NCBI RefSeq assembly: GCF_900115545.1
Contig: NZ_FOWV01000003.1
Span: 310,001 to 374,000, forward strand
Length of the DNA: 64,000 nucleotides
From: Ralstonia sp. NFACC01
GTDB taxonomy: Bacteria > Pseudomonadota > Gammaproteobacteria > Burkholderiales > Burkholderiaceae
Direction of reading: 5' to 3'
Below the pieces are notes generated by a model. It was not told the DNA's origin. It saw only the letters and a program-made list of their open reading frames with translations, and searched no databases. Made by a program: the position numbers and the translations under genes. Shown one piece after another: positions 9,087 through 19,386 of this stretch; the first letter of the stretch is position 1, and every line of letters starts with the position of its first letter.

Positions 9087-10127
9087 ATGGCAACCATCAA
9101 GGACGTGGCCGCACTGGCCGGGGTTTCGTTCACCACCGTCTCGCACGTCATCAACAACACAAGGCCAGTCAACGCCGAGACACGCAAGCGCGTGGAAGAA
9201 GCCATCCGGGCTACGCGCTATGTGCCCAGCGCCGTGGCGCGTTCGCTTAAACACCGCACCACGCGCACCATTGGCGTGCTCGTGCCCACCGCCACCAACC
9301 CGTACTTTGCGGAGCTGGCGCGGGGTATTGAAGATGTGTGCGCTGCCGCTGGCTACAGCGTCATCCTCTGCAACTCCGACGACGACCCCCGCAAGCAGCG
9401 CGACTACCTGCGTGTGCTGATGGAAAAACGCGTCGACGGCATCATCGTCAGCAGCGCCGGGCCAGACACGGCGTTGGTCGAAGCGCTCGGTGAATCCGCC
9501 CTGCCCATCGTGATGGTCGACCGCCCGACCGAAGGCATCCAGGCCGACCAAGTGCAAGTCGATCACGAAGAAGGCGCGTACATGGCGACCAAGCATCTGC
9601 TGGAACTCGGCCACCGCCGCATCGCCTGCATCAGCGGGCCGTCGGCACTGAGCGTGACGGCAGAGCGCCTTGCCGGTTTCCACCGCGCGCTGCGCGAAGC
9701 CGGCGTGCCGGAAGCCTCGGCCCGCATTGCCGAAGGCGATTTCACCAGCCCCGGCGGCTACCGTGCCGCGCGCCAACTGCTGACCGAAGGCGAGATGCCC
9801 ACGGCCATCTTTGCCGGTAATGACCTGATGGGTATCGGCGCGCTGCGCGCTGCGGCGGAACTGGGCATTCCTGTGCCGAAGGCGCTGTCCGTGATGGGCT
9901 TTGACGACATCGAACTGAGCCGCTACGTCTACCCGGCGCTGTCCACCGTCGGCCAATCGATCCGCCAACTCGGCGAGACCACCGCGCAGACGCTGCTCGA
10001 ACACCTCGGCGACAACGCCTTGCGACATCCCGTGGAGGAGCACCGTGCGCGCCGCATCGTGCTGCCGCCGCGCCTGTCTTTGCGCGAGTCGACCGCCGAG
10101 CCCGAGCGCCCCGCCCGCGCCGCCTGA
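9087..10127 (+). CDS. rbsR: LacI-family ribose repressor RbsR
   Basis: Transcriptional repressor of 346 aa. The N-terminal LacI helix-turn-helix reads TIKDVAALAGVSFTTVSHVI, followed by a hinge and a type I periplasmic-binding-like sensor domain (IGVLVPTATNPYFAELARGI). A strong RBS (AGAGGAG) precedes the ATG. The gene is inside the transporter operon, and the perfect LacI-type palindrome at 5386-5399 upstream of rbsB is its likely operator. Ribose or ribose-5-phosphate as inducer is inferred from the operon. Confidence 0.9.
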   Translation: MATIKDVAALAGVSFTTVSHVINNTRPVNAETRKRVEEAIRATRYVPSAVARSLKHRTTRTIGVLVPTATNPYFAELARGIEDVCAAAGYSVILCNSDDDPRKQRDYLRVLMEKRVDGIIVSSAGPDTALVEALGESALPIVMVDRPTEGIQADQVQVDHEEGAYMATKHLLELGHRRIACISGPSALSVTAERLAGFHRALREAGVPEASARIAEGDFTSPGGYRAARQLLTEGEMPTAIFAGNDLMGIGALRAAAELGIPVPKALSVMGFDDIELSRYVYPALSTVGQSIRQLGETTAQTLLEHLGDNALRHPVEEHRARRIVLPPRLSLRESTAEPERPARAA

Positions 10128-10164
10128 TCCCGCATTCCTTTCACGCCTTCAACGTAGTCCCGCC

Positions 10165-11130
10165 ATGGTGGCCAAGCGCCCTTCCGCCTCTTCCGCGCAC
10201 CCCGCTGCCGACGTGCTGATCGTCGGCAGCCTGAATATGGATCTCGTGATCCGCACGCCGCGCTTGCCGCGTCCCGGGCAAACGGTTGCTGCGCCTGCGC
10301 TGGAAACCATCCCAGGCGGCAAGGGTGCCAACCAGGCCGTGGCGACTGCGCGCCTGGGGGCCCGTGTCGCCATGCTCGGCTGCGTGGGTGACGATGCATA
10401 CGGCACCGCACTGCGCGAAGGCCTGCGCCGCGAGGGCGTGGACACATCGATGGTGTCGGTGCACGCCGGGGCAGCCACCGGCATCGCCTGCGTGACCGTG
10501 GCCAACAGCGGCCAGAACACCATCGTCATCGTGGCTGGCGCCAACGAATTGCTAACGCCAGCGATGATCGAAGCGCAACAGGCAGCGTTCGAACGCGCGC
10601 GCGTAATCGTTTGTCAGTTGGAATCTCCGCCGGATGCGGTGGAATGCGCGCTCAAGCTCGGGCAGCGGCTTGGCAAAACGGTCATCCTGAACCCGGCGCC
10701 TGCCATCGGCCCGCTGCCTACCCCATGGATTGCGGCCTGTGATTACCTCATCCCGAACGAAACCGAAGCGGCGCTACTGACAGCCCGCCCTGTCGATTCG
10801 CCCGAAGCCGCACTGGATGCCGCCGCTGATCTGCATGCACAAGGTGCGCGGCACGTGATCGTCACGCTGGGCGCGCGCGGCGTGGCTTACGTAGATGCGC
10901 AGTCGCGCCTGTTGATGCCGGCACCGATCGCGCACGCCATCGACACCACCGCTGCCGGCGATACGTTTGTCGGCGCGCTGGCTGTGGCACTGGCAGAAGG
11001 CGTGTCGCCCGATACGGCCATCGAATTCGGGCAAGCCGCGGCGGCAGTGTCAGTCACGCGGCTCGGCGCGCAGCCATCCATTCCGTTCCGCAGCGAGTTG
11101 GGCGCGCCTGCCGCTCCCGCAACCCACTAG
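10165..11130 (+). CDS. rbsK: Ribokinase
   Basis: PfkB-family kinase phosphorylating D-ribose to ribose-5-phosphate. The N-terminal motif IPGGKGANQAVATARLG and the C-terminal DTTAAGDTFVGALAVAL (with the catalytic Asp in AAGDTF) are both visible; length 321 aa is normal. The ATG at 10165 is preferred; the longer frame from 10045 would overlap the end of rbsR with an improbable Ala/Pro/Ser-rich leader. Last gene of the rbs operon; no rbsD (pyranase) is present here. It ends only two bases from the convergent gcr-like gene. Confidence 0.93.
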   Translation: MVAKRPSASSAHPAADVLIVGSLNMDLVIRTPRLPRPGQTVAAPALETIPGGKGANQAVATARLGARVAMLGCVGDDAYGTALREGLRREGVDTSMVSVHAGAATGIACVTVANSGQNTIVIVAGANELLTPAMIEAQQAAFERARVIVCQLESPPDAVECALKLGQRLGKTVILNPAPAIGPLPTPWIAACDYLIPNETEAALLTARPVDSPEAALDAAADLHAQGARHVIVTLGARGVAYVDAQSRLLMPAPIAHAIDTTAAGDTFVGALAVALAEGVSPDTAIEFGQAAAAVSVTRLGAQPSIPFRSELGAPAAPATH

Positions 11131-11132
11131 AC

Positions 11133-13217
11133 CTAGACCGGCGTGCTGGTGCTGGGCGGCGTGCTCACAGTCGGGGCGCGCGGCACCAGCAGGCACAGCG
11201 GATCCCGCAAGATGCGACGCCACACGGCGCCCGTCACGCGCTTACGATCGACCCCGCGCAGGTTGCGTGAGCGCATCGCCATGTTGAAGGCCAGCGCGAA
11301 CGACACCAGCACGTTCAGCACACCCATCAGCGCAATGCCGGCCACAGCCAGCCAGAATGGTGCGGTATGCATCACGCTTGGGCCCAGCACGCCCACGGCG
11401 GTTGCCACCGCACCGGTCGACAGCGTGACGTGACGCACTTCCATATGCGGGCCGAAGAACGACAGGATCTCGGGCCCGAGCCCCAGCATGAAGCCCAGCG
11501 ACACGTTGGCGACAATGCCCGACAGATTGCGCTTCCAGAAGCTGGCAATGCGCTGCGCGCCCTGCGTGCCGACCATGAACCGAAGGCGCCGGTGGTAGGC
11601 GATCACGTCATGCACACGGTGTAGCGCGAACCAGTTGTCTGCCCAGCCCGCCGCCAGGCTTGACGCCCACAGCAACACGCCCGTGAAGATCGCGTACAAC
11701 GGCGTCGGCCCAAGGATCGAAAAGGAATCGATGGTCGCCATCGCCTTCGCTGCCGAAATCAGATCGGTATGGAAGAAGCGCCCGGCCAGCCACTGCACCA
11801 GGAAGGCTACCGGTGCCACGGCCACAAGATTGCCCGCAATCGCCGCCGCGTTGGAGCGGATCATGGCGACCGTGTCGTCGACAAAGCGGTCCAACCCTTC
11901 CTGGCGCCCCACCTGATCGAGCCGGTGCGCCAGCGCAGGGGCCGTCATGGCAGGTTGTTTGGTGGCCAGCGTGAAATGCGCGAAATGGATGCCGAGAAAG
12001 CTGACCGCATAGTTGATCGACGCGAACAGCCCTTCGGTAAAGCGCGACAGATGCGCGCCGGTGATAAAGAACTTGATGTACACGGTGGCCGCCGTAATGA
12101 CGCCACCGCCGGCCGCAGCCTTGACCATCGCGCCGTATTCTTTGCCGTCGCGCGTAATGTAGTGCTCGCCGCTCTCCGCTGAGCGCTCGACCACCTTGCG
12201 CGCCAGATCCGCAAACGTGGAGCGAATCAGATACCCCACACTGCGGCGATGCTGGCTGGCCGACACCAGTTCGGCCGTCATATGCACGAAACGGCGTGAG
12301 CCCTGTGTATCTGCCCACGCGGTGAGCAGCAAATCGATGCGGCCCAGCCACGCCTTCATCCGCTCGACCTGGAACACGACTTCCACCGAGACGCCGTTCT
12401 CATCCAGATGTTGATACACGCTGGCGGTAGCCGAGCGGCAGCGGTCCAGCACAGCGCGGAAATAGTTGAGTTCCTGCAGGAACCGCTCGGGGCTCGCCAG
12501 CGCGGCGTTGGGCCGCTCAAGGAAGATCGCGTTGGCTGCGTCGGCCAGCAGATAGAACGGAGAGTCCGTCAGTTCCGCATGGTCCATGCGGCTGCGGATG
12601 CCGCGCGACAGCCCAGCCGCGCGCACCTGACTGATCAGGATCTGGATACCGATGCCGAGGCTGCGCTCCAACCGCGTCTGGCCCGCTGCGTGCTCGTCTT
12701 CAGTCATCCCGGCACGGAACAACGCGTAGAGGCGCGTGACCAGTTCGTCGTCCAGACCATCGACCCACTGCGCGTCGGTCGGTCCCACAAACATCAGCGC
12801 AAACAACGCCGCGAGTTGCGGCTGGTTCGGTGCAGGCGGCAGCAGGCGCGCCTGCCAACGGTCGAGCAACTCACTCCAGAAACCCGAGCGTGACGACAAC
12901 CCCGTATCGCACAGCAGCGACACCGGATCGTTGTCTTGCACGATGCTGCGCAATGTCTGTCCGGCGCGTTCTGCCAGGGCCGGATTGTTCTCCAGCACCT
13001 GCAACAGATAACGCAGACGGGCATAACGCCAGGACTCCGACGCGGCACCCTCAGGCCGGTCTGCCCGACGCAGCCAGTAAGTCAGCTCGATCAGCCATTC
13101 GTTGCGTTCGGCCAGACTGCGCGTGGGCTCGAACTGGGCGAGGATGGCGTCGAGTTGATGGCTGGCGTGCCGGGAAGCGCGCCACTTGCGCCATGGGTTA
13201 AGCAAAAAATTGAACAT
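11133..13217 (-). CDS. gcr: Gcr family ('site-specific recombinase') membrane protein
   Basis: A 694-residue protein resembling the betaproteobacterial family annotated as site-specific recombinase Gcr. It begins MFNFLLNPWRKWRASRHASH and is largely alpha-helical; from about residue 370 on there are several hydrophobic, probably membrane-spanning segments (GVITAATVYIKFFITGAHLS, LVAVAPVAFLVQWLAGRFF, SVMHTAPFWLAVAGIALMGV). I see no recombinase catalytic motif, so the family name may mislead and the true role is unknown. The start at 13217 has AGGGAGTCCG upstream. It converges on rbsK with a two-base gap. Confidence 0.75.
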   Translation of the reverse strand: MFNFLLNPWRKWRASRHASHQLDAILAQFEPTRSLAERNEWLIELTYWLRRADRPEGAASESWRYARLRYLLQVLENNPALAERAGQTLRSIVQDNDPVSLLCDTGLSSRSGFWSELLDRWQARLLPPAPNQPQLAALFALMFVGPTDAQWVDGLDDELVTRLYALFRAGMTEDEHAAGQTRLERSLGIGIQILISQVRAAGLSRGIRSRMDHAELTDSPFYLLADAANAIFLERPNAALASPERFLQELNYFRAVLDRCRSATASVYQHLDENGVSVEVVFQVERMKAWLGRIDLLLTAWADTQGSRRFVHMTAELVSASQHRRSVGYLIRSTFADLARKVVERSAESGEHYITRDGKEYGAMVKAAAGGGVITAATVYIKFFITGAHLSRFTEGLFASINYAVSFLGIHFAHFTLATKQPAMTAPALAHRLDQVGRQEGLDRFVDDTVAMIRSNAAAIAGNLVAVAPVAFLVQWLAGRFFHTDLISAAKAMATIDSFSILGPTPLYAIFTGVLLWASSLAAGWADNWFALHRVHDVIAYHRRLRFMVGTQGAQRIASFWKRNLSGIVANVSLGFMLGLGPEILSFFGPHMEVRHVTLSTGAVATAVGVLGPSVMHTAPFWLAVAGIALMGVLNVLVSFALAFNMAMRSRNLRGVDRKRVTGAVWRRILRDPLCLLVPRAPTVSTPPSTSTPV

Positions 13218-13380
13218 CGGACTCCCTTGATGGCGGACGCGTGCAGTCGAGCGCTGCAGCACGTGCCGATTCCCCGGTCAGGCGACGCGCAGTGCCTGAA
13301 TTTGATCTGAAATGGCGTTGACAGCAACCCCCGCCGCCTGCGGCAAGGCGGGAGTCCGACAACGCAGGTGGCCGCGCAGT

Positions 13381-15471
13381 TCAGGCAGCCGGAACGATAT
13401 GGTCTTCGCCGCTCGCCCCGAAGAGCTGCGACTTGAGCTTGGCAAGCTGATCGCGCACCGCCGCCGCCTTTTCGAATTCGAGGTTCTTGGCGTGGTCGAG
13501 CATCTGTTTTTCCAGGCGCTTGATTTCCTTGGACGCCTGCTTCTCGCTCATGTCTTCGTACTTGGCGGCCTCTTGCGCGGCCTTCAGTTCGGCGCGCGCG
13601 TCGTCGACGTTGTACACACCGTCGATGATGTCCTTGATCCGCTTGACCACACCGCGCGGCGTGATGCCGTGCGCCTCGTTGTGGGCGATCTGCTTGGCGC
13701 GGCGGCGCTCGGTTTCGCCAATCGCCTTCTTCATCGAATCGGTCATGCGATCCGCATACAGGATGGCGGTACCGTTCACGTTCCGCGCCGCACGGCCGAT
13801 GGTCTGGATTAGCGAGCGCTCGGCGCGCAGGAAACCTTCCTTGTCCGCATCCAGGATCGCCACGAGCGAGACCTCGGGAATATCCAGGCCTTCGCGCAGC
13901 AGGTTGATGCCGACCAGCACATCGAACGTGCCCAGGCGGAGGTCGCGGATGATCTCCACGCGTTCCACGGTATCAATGTCCGAATGCAGGTAGCGGACTT
14001 TGACGCCGTTCTCCGACAGGAACTCGGTCAACTGCTCGGCCATGCGCTTGGTGAGCGTGGTCACCAGCACACGCTCGCCGGCCTCGACGCGCACATGGAT
14101 CTCGGACAGCAGATCGTCGACCTGCGTCGTAGCCGGGCGCACCTCGATCGTCGGGTCGACGAGGCCCGTGGGGCGCACGACCTGCTCCACGACTTCCGTG
14201 CCGGCCGTCTTCTTTTCGTAATCCCCCGGTGTGGCAGACACGAACGTCACCTGCCGCATCTTGGTCTCGAACTCAGCAAATTTGAGTGGCCGGTTGTCGA
14301 GCGCGGAAGGCAGTCGGAAGCCATATTCGGCCAGCGTTTCCTTGCGCGCGCGGTCACCGTTGTACATGCCGTTGAGCTGGCCGATCAGCACGTGCGATTC
14401 ATCGAGGAACATCAGCGCATCCGGCGGCAGGTAGTCGACCAGCGTCGGCGGCGGTTCGCCCGGCGCGGAGCCAGACAGATGGCGCGAATAGTTTTCGATG
14501 CCCTTGCAGAAGCCCAGCTCCTGCAGCATCTCCAGATCGAAGCGCGTGCGCTGCTCGAGCCGCTGCGCTTCCACCAGCTTGTTTTCCTTGTAGAAGAAAT
14601 CGAGCCGTTCGCGCAGCTCGGCCTTGATGGTCTCGATGGCGCGCAACACGGTCTCGCGCGGCGTCACATAGTGGCTCGACGGGTACACCGTAAATCGTGG
14701 AATCTTCTGCCGCACGCGCCCGGTCAGCGGATCGAACAGCTGCAGCGATTCGACTTCATCGTCGAACAGTTCCAGGCGCACCGCCATTTCTGCATGCTCG
14801 GCCGGGAAGATGTCGACCGTGTCGCCGCGCACGCGGAAGGTGCCGCGCTGGAAATCCGTCTCGTTGCGCGTGTACTGCATGGCGATCAGGCGTGCGATCA
14901 CGTCGCGCTGGCTGACCTTGTCGCCCGCGCGCAGCGTCAGGATCATCTGGTGGTATTCGCTCGGGTTACCGATACCGTAAATGGCCGACACAGTGGCCAC
15001 GATCACCACATCGCGGCGCTCCAGCAGGCTCTTGGTGGCGGAGAGCCGCATCTGCTCGATGTGCTCGTTGATCGACGAATCCTTCTCGATGAACAGATCA
15101 CGCTGCGGCACATAGGCCTCAGGCTGGTAATAGTCGTAGTACGAGACGAAGTACTCCACCGCATTGCGCGGGAAGAACTCGCGAAACTCCGAATACAGCT
15201 GCGCCGCCAGCGTCTTGTTCGGCGCAAAGACAATGGCAGGCCGCCCCACCTGCGCGATCACATTGGCCATGGTGAAGGTCTTGCCCGAGCCCGTCACGCC
15301 CAGCAGGGTCTGGTACGACAGGCCGTCGCCAATGTTCTCCACGAGCTGGCGGATCGCCTCAGGCTGGTCGCCGGCCGGCGGATACGGCTGGTACAACTGG
15401 AACGGCGAGCCCTCGAAAGTCACGAACTTCGACTCGTCGTGCGGGCTGGGGACTTGGCTCAGATCGGTCAT
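13381..15471 (-). CDS. uvrB: Excinuclease ABC subunit B
   Basis: Helicase-like damage-verifying subunit of nucleotide excision repair. The sequence shows Walker [11 protein letters not shown], the beta-hairpin region [20 protein letters not shown], the helicase DEXH-type motif FLDESHV, motif [11 protein letters not shown] and a C-terminal UVR domain ([20 protein letters not shown]) for UvrC contact. The 696-residue form from ATG 15471 ([12 protein letters not shown]) is chosen; a longer frame from 15588 adds 39 untypical residues. I found no clear LexA box (CTGT-N8-ACAG) upstream. Confidence 0.97.
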   Translation of the reverse strand: MTDLSQVPSPHDESKFVTFEGSPFQLYQPYPPAGDQPEAIRQLVENIGDGLSYQTLLGVTGSGKTFTMANVIAQVGRPAIVFAPNKTLAAQLYSEFREFFPRNAVEYFVSYYDYYQPEAYVPQRDLFIEKDSSINEHIEQMRLSATKSLLERRDVVIVATVSAIYGIGNPSEYHQMILTLRAGDKVSQRDVIARLIAMQYTRNETDFQRGTFRVRGDTVDIFPAEHAEMAVRLELFDDEVESLQLFDPLTGRVRQKIPRFTVYPSSHYVTPRETVLRAIETIKAELRERLDFFYKENKLVEAQRLEQRTRFDLEMLQELGFCKGIENYSRHLSGSAPGEPPPTLVDYLPPDALMFLDESHVLIGQLNGMYNGDRARKETLAEYGFRLPSALDNRPLKFAEFETKMRQVTFVSATPGDYEKKTAGTEVVEQVVRPTGLVDPTIEVRPATTQVDDLLSEIHVRVEAGERVLVTTLTKRMAEQLTEFLSENGVKVRYLHSDIDTVERVEIIRDLRLGTFDVLVGINLLREGLDIPEVSLVAILDADKEGFLRAERSLIQTIGRAARNVNGTAILYADRMTDSMKKAIGETERRRAKQIAHNEAHGITPRGVVKRIKDIIDGVYNVDDARAELKAAQEAAKYEDMSEKQASKEIKRLEKQMLDHAKNLEFEKAAAVRDQLAKLKSQLFGASGEDHIVPAA

Positions 15472-15807
15472 GGCGGCGGGTAGGAGGGCAGCGCGGGAAG
15501 TCGACAAAGTGACTCGCACGCCTTCAGCAAATGAGGGCGGCAGCGGCAATTGCAACCAATCGTCTAGTGTAGCGTGCGGCCCGAGCAATCGTTTGGATAG
15601 CCGGGGCGGCCTATCTGTACTGGCCGCTGAAACGCTTTAGGCGCCTGTTCTGCAAGGATTTTTCGGGCGATTAGAGCCTGTATTCGGTACAATCCATCTT
15701 CGTGCGCGCCTCGTTGTACTTCTGGCGCCGGGCGACCCGCCCCGGAGTCCGCGCCGCACCGCCTGCAAGATCCCACCGAATTCCGAACCAACCGATCGAG
15801 ACATCTC
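15472..15807. other. Divergent intergenic region uvrB / tyrB
   Basis: A 336-base stretch between divergent genes. A possible -10 TACAAT for tyrB lies at 15688-15693 without an obvious -35. No gene, repeat, SOS box or structured RNA was recognised. Confidence 0.4.
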
Positions 15808-17004
15808 ATGTCGCTTTTCTCCGCCGTCGAACTGGCTCCGCGCGATCCCATCCTGGGCCTGAATGAAGCTTTCAACGCCGATACCCGCAGCACCAAAGTG
15901 AATCTGGGCGTGGGCGTGTACTTCACCGACGAAGGGAAAATTCCGGTGCTGCGCGCCGTGCAGGAGGCCGAAAAGGCCCGACTGGCCGCCGCTGCCCCGC
16001 GCGGCTACCTGCCGATCGAAGGCATCGCCGCCTACGACCAGGCCGTGCAGAAGCTGCTATTCGGCGCCGAGTCGCCGCTGATCACCGAAGGCCGCGTGGT
16101 CACCGCGCAAGCCCTGGGCGGCACCGGCGCACTGAAGATCGGCGCCGACTTCCTCAAGCGCCTGTACCCGAACGCCAAGGTCGCGATTTCCGACCCGAGC
16201 TGGGAAAACCACCGCGCGCTGTTCGAGTCGGCCGGCTTCGAAGTGGTCAACTACGCGTACTACGATGCCCCGTCGCACGGCCTGAACTTCGCCGGCATGA
16301 TGGATTCGCTGAACAGCTACGCGCCGAACACGGTCGTCGTGCTGCACGCCTGCTGCCACAACCCGACCGGCGTGGACATGACCACCGAGCAGTGGAAGCA
16401 GGTCGTGGAAGTCATCAAGGCCAAGAACCTGATCCCGTTCCTCGACATGGCCTACCAGGGCTTTGCCGACGGCATCCAGCAAGACGGCCTGGCGGTGCGT
16501 CTGTTTGCTGAATCGGGCCTGCCGTTCTTCGTTTCTAGCTCGTTCTCGAAGTCGTTCTCGCTCTACGGCGAGCGCGTCGGCGCACTGTCGATCGTGACGA
16601 CCAGCAAGGACGAGGCCGCTCGCGTGCTGTCGCAAGTCAAGCGTGTGATCCGCACGAACTACTCGAACCCGCCGACGCACGGCGGCACGATCGTCGCCAG
16701 CGTGCTGACGAGCCCCGAGCTGCGCGCGATGTGGGAACAGGAACTGGGCGAAATGCGCGATCGCATCAAGTCGATGCGCAACGCGCTGGTCGACAAGCTG
16801 GCCGCCAAGGGCGTGAAGACCGACTTTTCGTTCGTGAAGGCCCAGCGCGGCATGTTCTCGTACTCGGGCCTGACCTCCGCGCAAGTGGATCGCCTGCGCA
16901 CCGAGCACGGCATCTATGCCGTGTCGACCGGCCGCATCTGCGTGGCCGCGCTGAATACGCACAACATCGACGCCGTGGTGAATGCCATTGCTGATGTTCT
17001 GTAA
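15808..17004 (+). CDS. tyrB: Aromatic amino acid aminotransferase
   Basis: Class I PLP aminotransferase of 398 aa transferring the amino group between aromatic amino acids (or aspartate) and 2-oxoglutarate. The start MSLFSAVELAPRDPILGLNE, the loop LHACCHNPTGVDMT and the PLP-lysine motif SSSFSKSFSLYGERVGAL are those of the AspC/TyrB subfamily Ia. TyrB and AspC are hard to separate by eye; betaproteobacterial orthologues are usually called aromatic. It is monocistronic, with a strong terminator 40 bases downstream. Confidence 0.88.
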   Translation: MSLFSAVELAPRDPILGLNEAFNADTRSTKVNLGVGVYFTDEGKIPVLRAVQEAEKARLAAAAPRGYLPIEGIAAYDQAVQKLLFGAESPLITEGRVVTAQALGGTGALKIGADFLKRLYPNAKVAISDPSWENHRALFESAGFEVVNYAYYDAPSHGLNFAGMMDSLNSYAPNTVVVLHACCHNPTGVDMTTEQWKQVVEVIKAKNLIPFLDMAYQGFADGIQQDGLAVRLFAESGLPFFVSSSFSKSFSLYGERVGALSIVTTSKDEAARVLSQVKRVIRTNYSNPPTHGGTIVASVLTSPELRAMWEQELGEMRDRIKSMRNALVDKLAAKGVKTDFSFVKAQRGMFSYSGLTSAQVDRLRTEHGIYAVSTGRICVAALNTHNIDAVVNAIADVL

Positions 17005-17044
17005 GGTGCAGTAGGCGTCACCCCTTACCGGCAATTGCAAAAAG

Positions 17045-17068
17045 AAAAGCGGCTTCGGCCGCTTTTTT
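17045..17068 (+). terminator. Intrinsic terminator after tyrB
   Basis: AAAAGCGGC-TTCG-GCCGCTTTTTT: a perfect stem with a UUCG tetraloop followed by six T, 40 bases after the tyrB stop codon. Confidence 0.92.
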
Positions 17069-17137
17069 GCTGCATCGGACTAGACTGACACGGGCGCATC
17101 ATAGAAGCAGCGCAACACTCCGTTATCAGGGTTTATG

Positions 17138-17167
17138 CTGCATCGCAGTAACCTGCACCCAGGTGCA
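17138..17167. promoter_or_regulatory. TGC-rich palindromes upstream of phaZ (PhaR-like sites?)
   Basis: CTGCATCGCAG (17138-17148) fits the CTGC-N3-GCAG pattern reported for the PHA regulator PhaR, and TGCACCCAGGTGCA (17154-17167) is a second perfect palindrome five bases on. Both lie within 72 bases upstream of the phaZ ATG. Assignment to PhaR is inference. Confidence 0.45.
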
Positions 17168-17209
17168 TAATCGTTTGCGTCGCCTTCGCCACCAGAGACC
17201 GGTCCAGCC

Positions 17210-18481
17210 ATGCTTTACCAGCTTCACGAATTCCAGCGCGCCCTGCTCAGCCCCATGACGGCTTGGGCCCAGGCAACTGCCAAGACCTTCACCAACCCCC
17301 TGAGTCCGCTGTCCCTGATGCCCGGCGCGCAACGCTACGCTGCGGGCTACGAGCTGCTGTATCGCCTGGGCAAGGAGTACGAGAAGCCGGAATTCGGCAT
17401 CCGCTCCGTCAAGTCCAACGGCCGCGACATTCCGATCGTCGAGCAGACCATCATCGAGAAGCCGTTCTGCCGCCTGATCCGCTTCAAGCGCTACGCCGAC
17501 GACGCCGAGACCATCAAGCTGCTCAAGGATGAGCCGGTCGTGCTGGTGTGCGCGCCGCTGTCGGGTCACCACTCCACGCTGCTGCGCGACACCGTGCGCA
17601 CGTTGCTGCAGGATCACAAGGTCTACGTGACCGACTGGATCGACGCCCGCATGGTGCCGGTCGAAGAGGGTGCGTTCCACCTGTCGGACTACATCAACTA
17701 CATCCGCGAGTTCATCAACTACATTGGCGCCGACAAGCTGCACGTGATTTCGGTGTGCCAGCCGACGGTGCCGGTGCTGGCCGCCATCTCGCTGATGGCC
17801 TCGGACGGCGAGAAGACGCCGCGCACGATGACCATGATGGGCGGCCCGATTGACGCGCGTAAGAGCCCGACCGCCGTCAACTCGCTGGCGACGAACAAGT
17901 CGCACAGCTGGTTCGAGAACAACGTGATCTACACGGTGCCGGCCAACTATCCGGGGCACGGACGCAAGGTCTATCCGGGCTTCCTGCAACACGCCGGCTT
18001 CGTGGCGATGAACCCGGACCGCCACCTGTCATCGCACTACGACTATTACCTGAACCTGATCGAGGGCGACACGGAAGACGCTGAAGCCCACGTACGGTTC
18101 TACGACGAGTACAACGCCGTGCTCGACATGGCTGCCGAGTATTACCTCGAAACCATCCGCGATGTGTTCCAGGAATTCCATCTGGCCAATGGCACGTGGG
18201 TGGTGGAAGGCAAGCCGGTGCGCCCGCAGGACATCAAGAGCACCGCGCTCTTCACCATCGAGGGCGAGCTGGACGACATCTCCGGCAGCGGTCAGACCGA
18301 AGCCGCGCATGGCTTGTGCACCGGCATCCCGAACGCGCGCAAGCAGCATCTGACGGCACCCAAGTGCGGCCACTACGGCATCTTCTCGGGTCGCCGCTGG
18401 CGCGAGCAGGTGTATCCGCAGTTGCGTGATTTCATTCGCCGCAACGAAGAGAGCGCTCCGCGCATCAAAGCAGTCGCGTAA
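17210..18481 (+). CDS. phaZ: Intracellular PHB depolymerase
   Basis: Mobilises stored poly(3-hydroxybutyrate) granules inside the cell. The 423-residue sequence has the thiol nucleophile Cys183 in HVISVCQPTVP instead of a lipase-box serine, Asp355 in EGELDD and His388 in KCGHYG, the triad known for the R. eutropha PhaZ1-type enzymes, at identical numbering as far as I recall. No signal peptide is seen, consistent with an intracellular enzyme. TGC-rich palindromes upstream hint at control by a PHA-responsive regulator. Monocistronic, with its own terminator. Confidence 0.93.
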   Translation: MLYQLHEFQRALLSPMTAWAQATAKTFTNPLSPLSLMPGAQRYAAGYELLYRLGKEYEKPEFGIRSVKSNGRDIPIVEQTIIEKPFCRLIRFKRYADDAETIKLLKDEPVVLVCAPLSGHHSTLLRDTVRTLLQDHKVYVTDWIDARMVPVEEGAFHLSDYINYIREFINYIGADKLHVISVCQPTVPVLAAISLMASDGEKTPRTMTMMGGPIDARKSPTAVNSLATNKSHSWFENNVIYTVPANYPGHGRKVYPGFLQHAGFVAMNPDRHLSSHYDYYLNLIEGDTEDAEAHVRFYDEYNAVLDMAAEYYLETIRDVFQEFHLANGTWVVEGKPVRPQDIKSTALFTIEGELDDISGSGQTEAAHGLCTGIPNARKQHLTAPKCGHYGIFSGRRWREQVYPQLRDFIRRNEESAPRIKAVA

Positions 18482-18498
18482 ACCTTAAGCACCCAAGA

Positions 18499-18527
18499 AA
18501 AAGCCTCGCACCTGCGAGGCTTTTTTG
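18499..18527 (+). terminator. Intrinsic terminator after phaZ
   Basis: AAAAGCCTCGCA-CC-TGCGAGGCTTTTTT: an 8-9 bp perfect stem followed by six T, directly after the phaZ stop; it can also work for the convergent TetR gene because of the A run on the other side. Confidence 0.9.
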
Positions 18528-18550
18528 TTACGCGACGATGCTTCCGCCGA

Positions 18551-19246
18551 TCAACTCTTGGGCCGATCCAGATACGCCAGCAGCATCTTGATATGCAGTT
18601 GCGCGAAGGCTTCGTGCTCGTCGGCCGAGGCAATGTCGCGGCCCACGACGGCGCTGATCGTGTAGCGGTTGGACAGCACGTAATAACCCAGCGCCGAGAT
18701 CGTCAGATACAGGCGCGACACATCGACGTCCTCGCGGAAGATGCCGCTGCGCTGGCCACGCTCGACCACGCCGCGCAGCACATCGATAACCGGGTTGACC
18801 AGCTCGACAAGGTGCGGCGAGGTCTTCAGATGCCGCGCCTCGTGCAGGTTTTCGCTGTTGAGCAGGCGGATGAACTCGGGGTTCTCGTAATAGAAGTCCC
18901 AGACGAACCGTGCAAGCTGAATGACTGCCTCACGCGGGTCCGACGACTCGATCTGCACCTGCTCTTCCGCCTCCTTGAAGCGAAAGTACATGTGTTCGAG
19001 CACGGTCAGGAAGAGCTTTTCCTTGCTGCCGTAGTAGTAATACAGCATGCGCTCATTGGTCTCGGCGCGGCGGGCGATGGCGTCGACGCGGGCACCGGCA
19101 AAACCGCCCCGCGAAAACTCCTCGATGGCTGCGGCAAGAATGCGTCGGCGCGTGCCGGCGGGGTCACGACGCGTGCGGGGTGCGGCGGATTCGCCATGAG
19201 CATCGACTTCGATGTCGGCGATGGGCGCGGCTGGGTGAGACGGCAT
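18551..19246 (-). CDS. TetR-family transcriptional regulator
   Basis: A 231-residue DNA-binding repressor. The N-terminal helix-turn-helix GTRRRILAAAIEEFSRGGFA followed by GARVDAIARRAETNERMLYYYYGSKEKLF is a clear TetR_N domain, and the larger C-terminal part (SRLYLTISALGYYVLSNRYT) fits a TetR ligand-binding domain of the RutR/YcdC-like type. About 25 N-terminal residues precede the HTH. It lies divergent from the RnfB-like gene and convergent with phaZ; the ligand and target are unknown. Confidence 0.88.
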   Translation of the reverse strand: MPSHPAAPIADIEVDAHGESAAPRTRRDPAGTRRRILAAAIEEFSRGGFAGARVDAIARRAETNERMLYYYYGSKEKLFLTVLEHMYFRFKEAEEQVQIESSDPREAVIQLARFVWDFYYENPEFIRLLNSENLHEARHLKTSPHLVELVNPVIDVLRGVVERGQRSGIFREDVDVSRLYLTISALGYYVLSNRYTISAVVGRDIASADEHEAFAQLHIKMLLAYLDRPKS

Positions 19247-19386
19247 GGCACGTCGGTCCGTTTAGAACGCAGGAATTATGTCATAGGGTTAAGACATGCC
19301 CGCCGTATGCGATGTCAGGGCATGCACGCCTTGCGCGGGGACCAAATCGGCGATAATGGCAGGCTATTCAAACGATAAGTCCCATC

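Noticed and set aside
13984-15483. 499-aa plus-strand ORF opposite uvrB
   Set aside because: Shadow of uvrB, His/Arg/Leu-rich and without motif.
15472-15807. LexA (SOS) box before uvrB
   Set aside because: No CTGT-N8-ACAG match was found.
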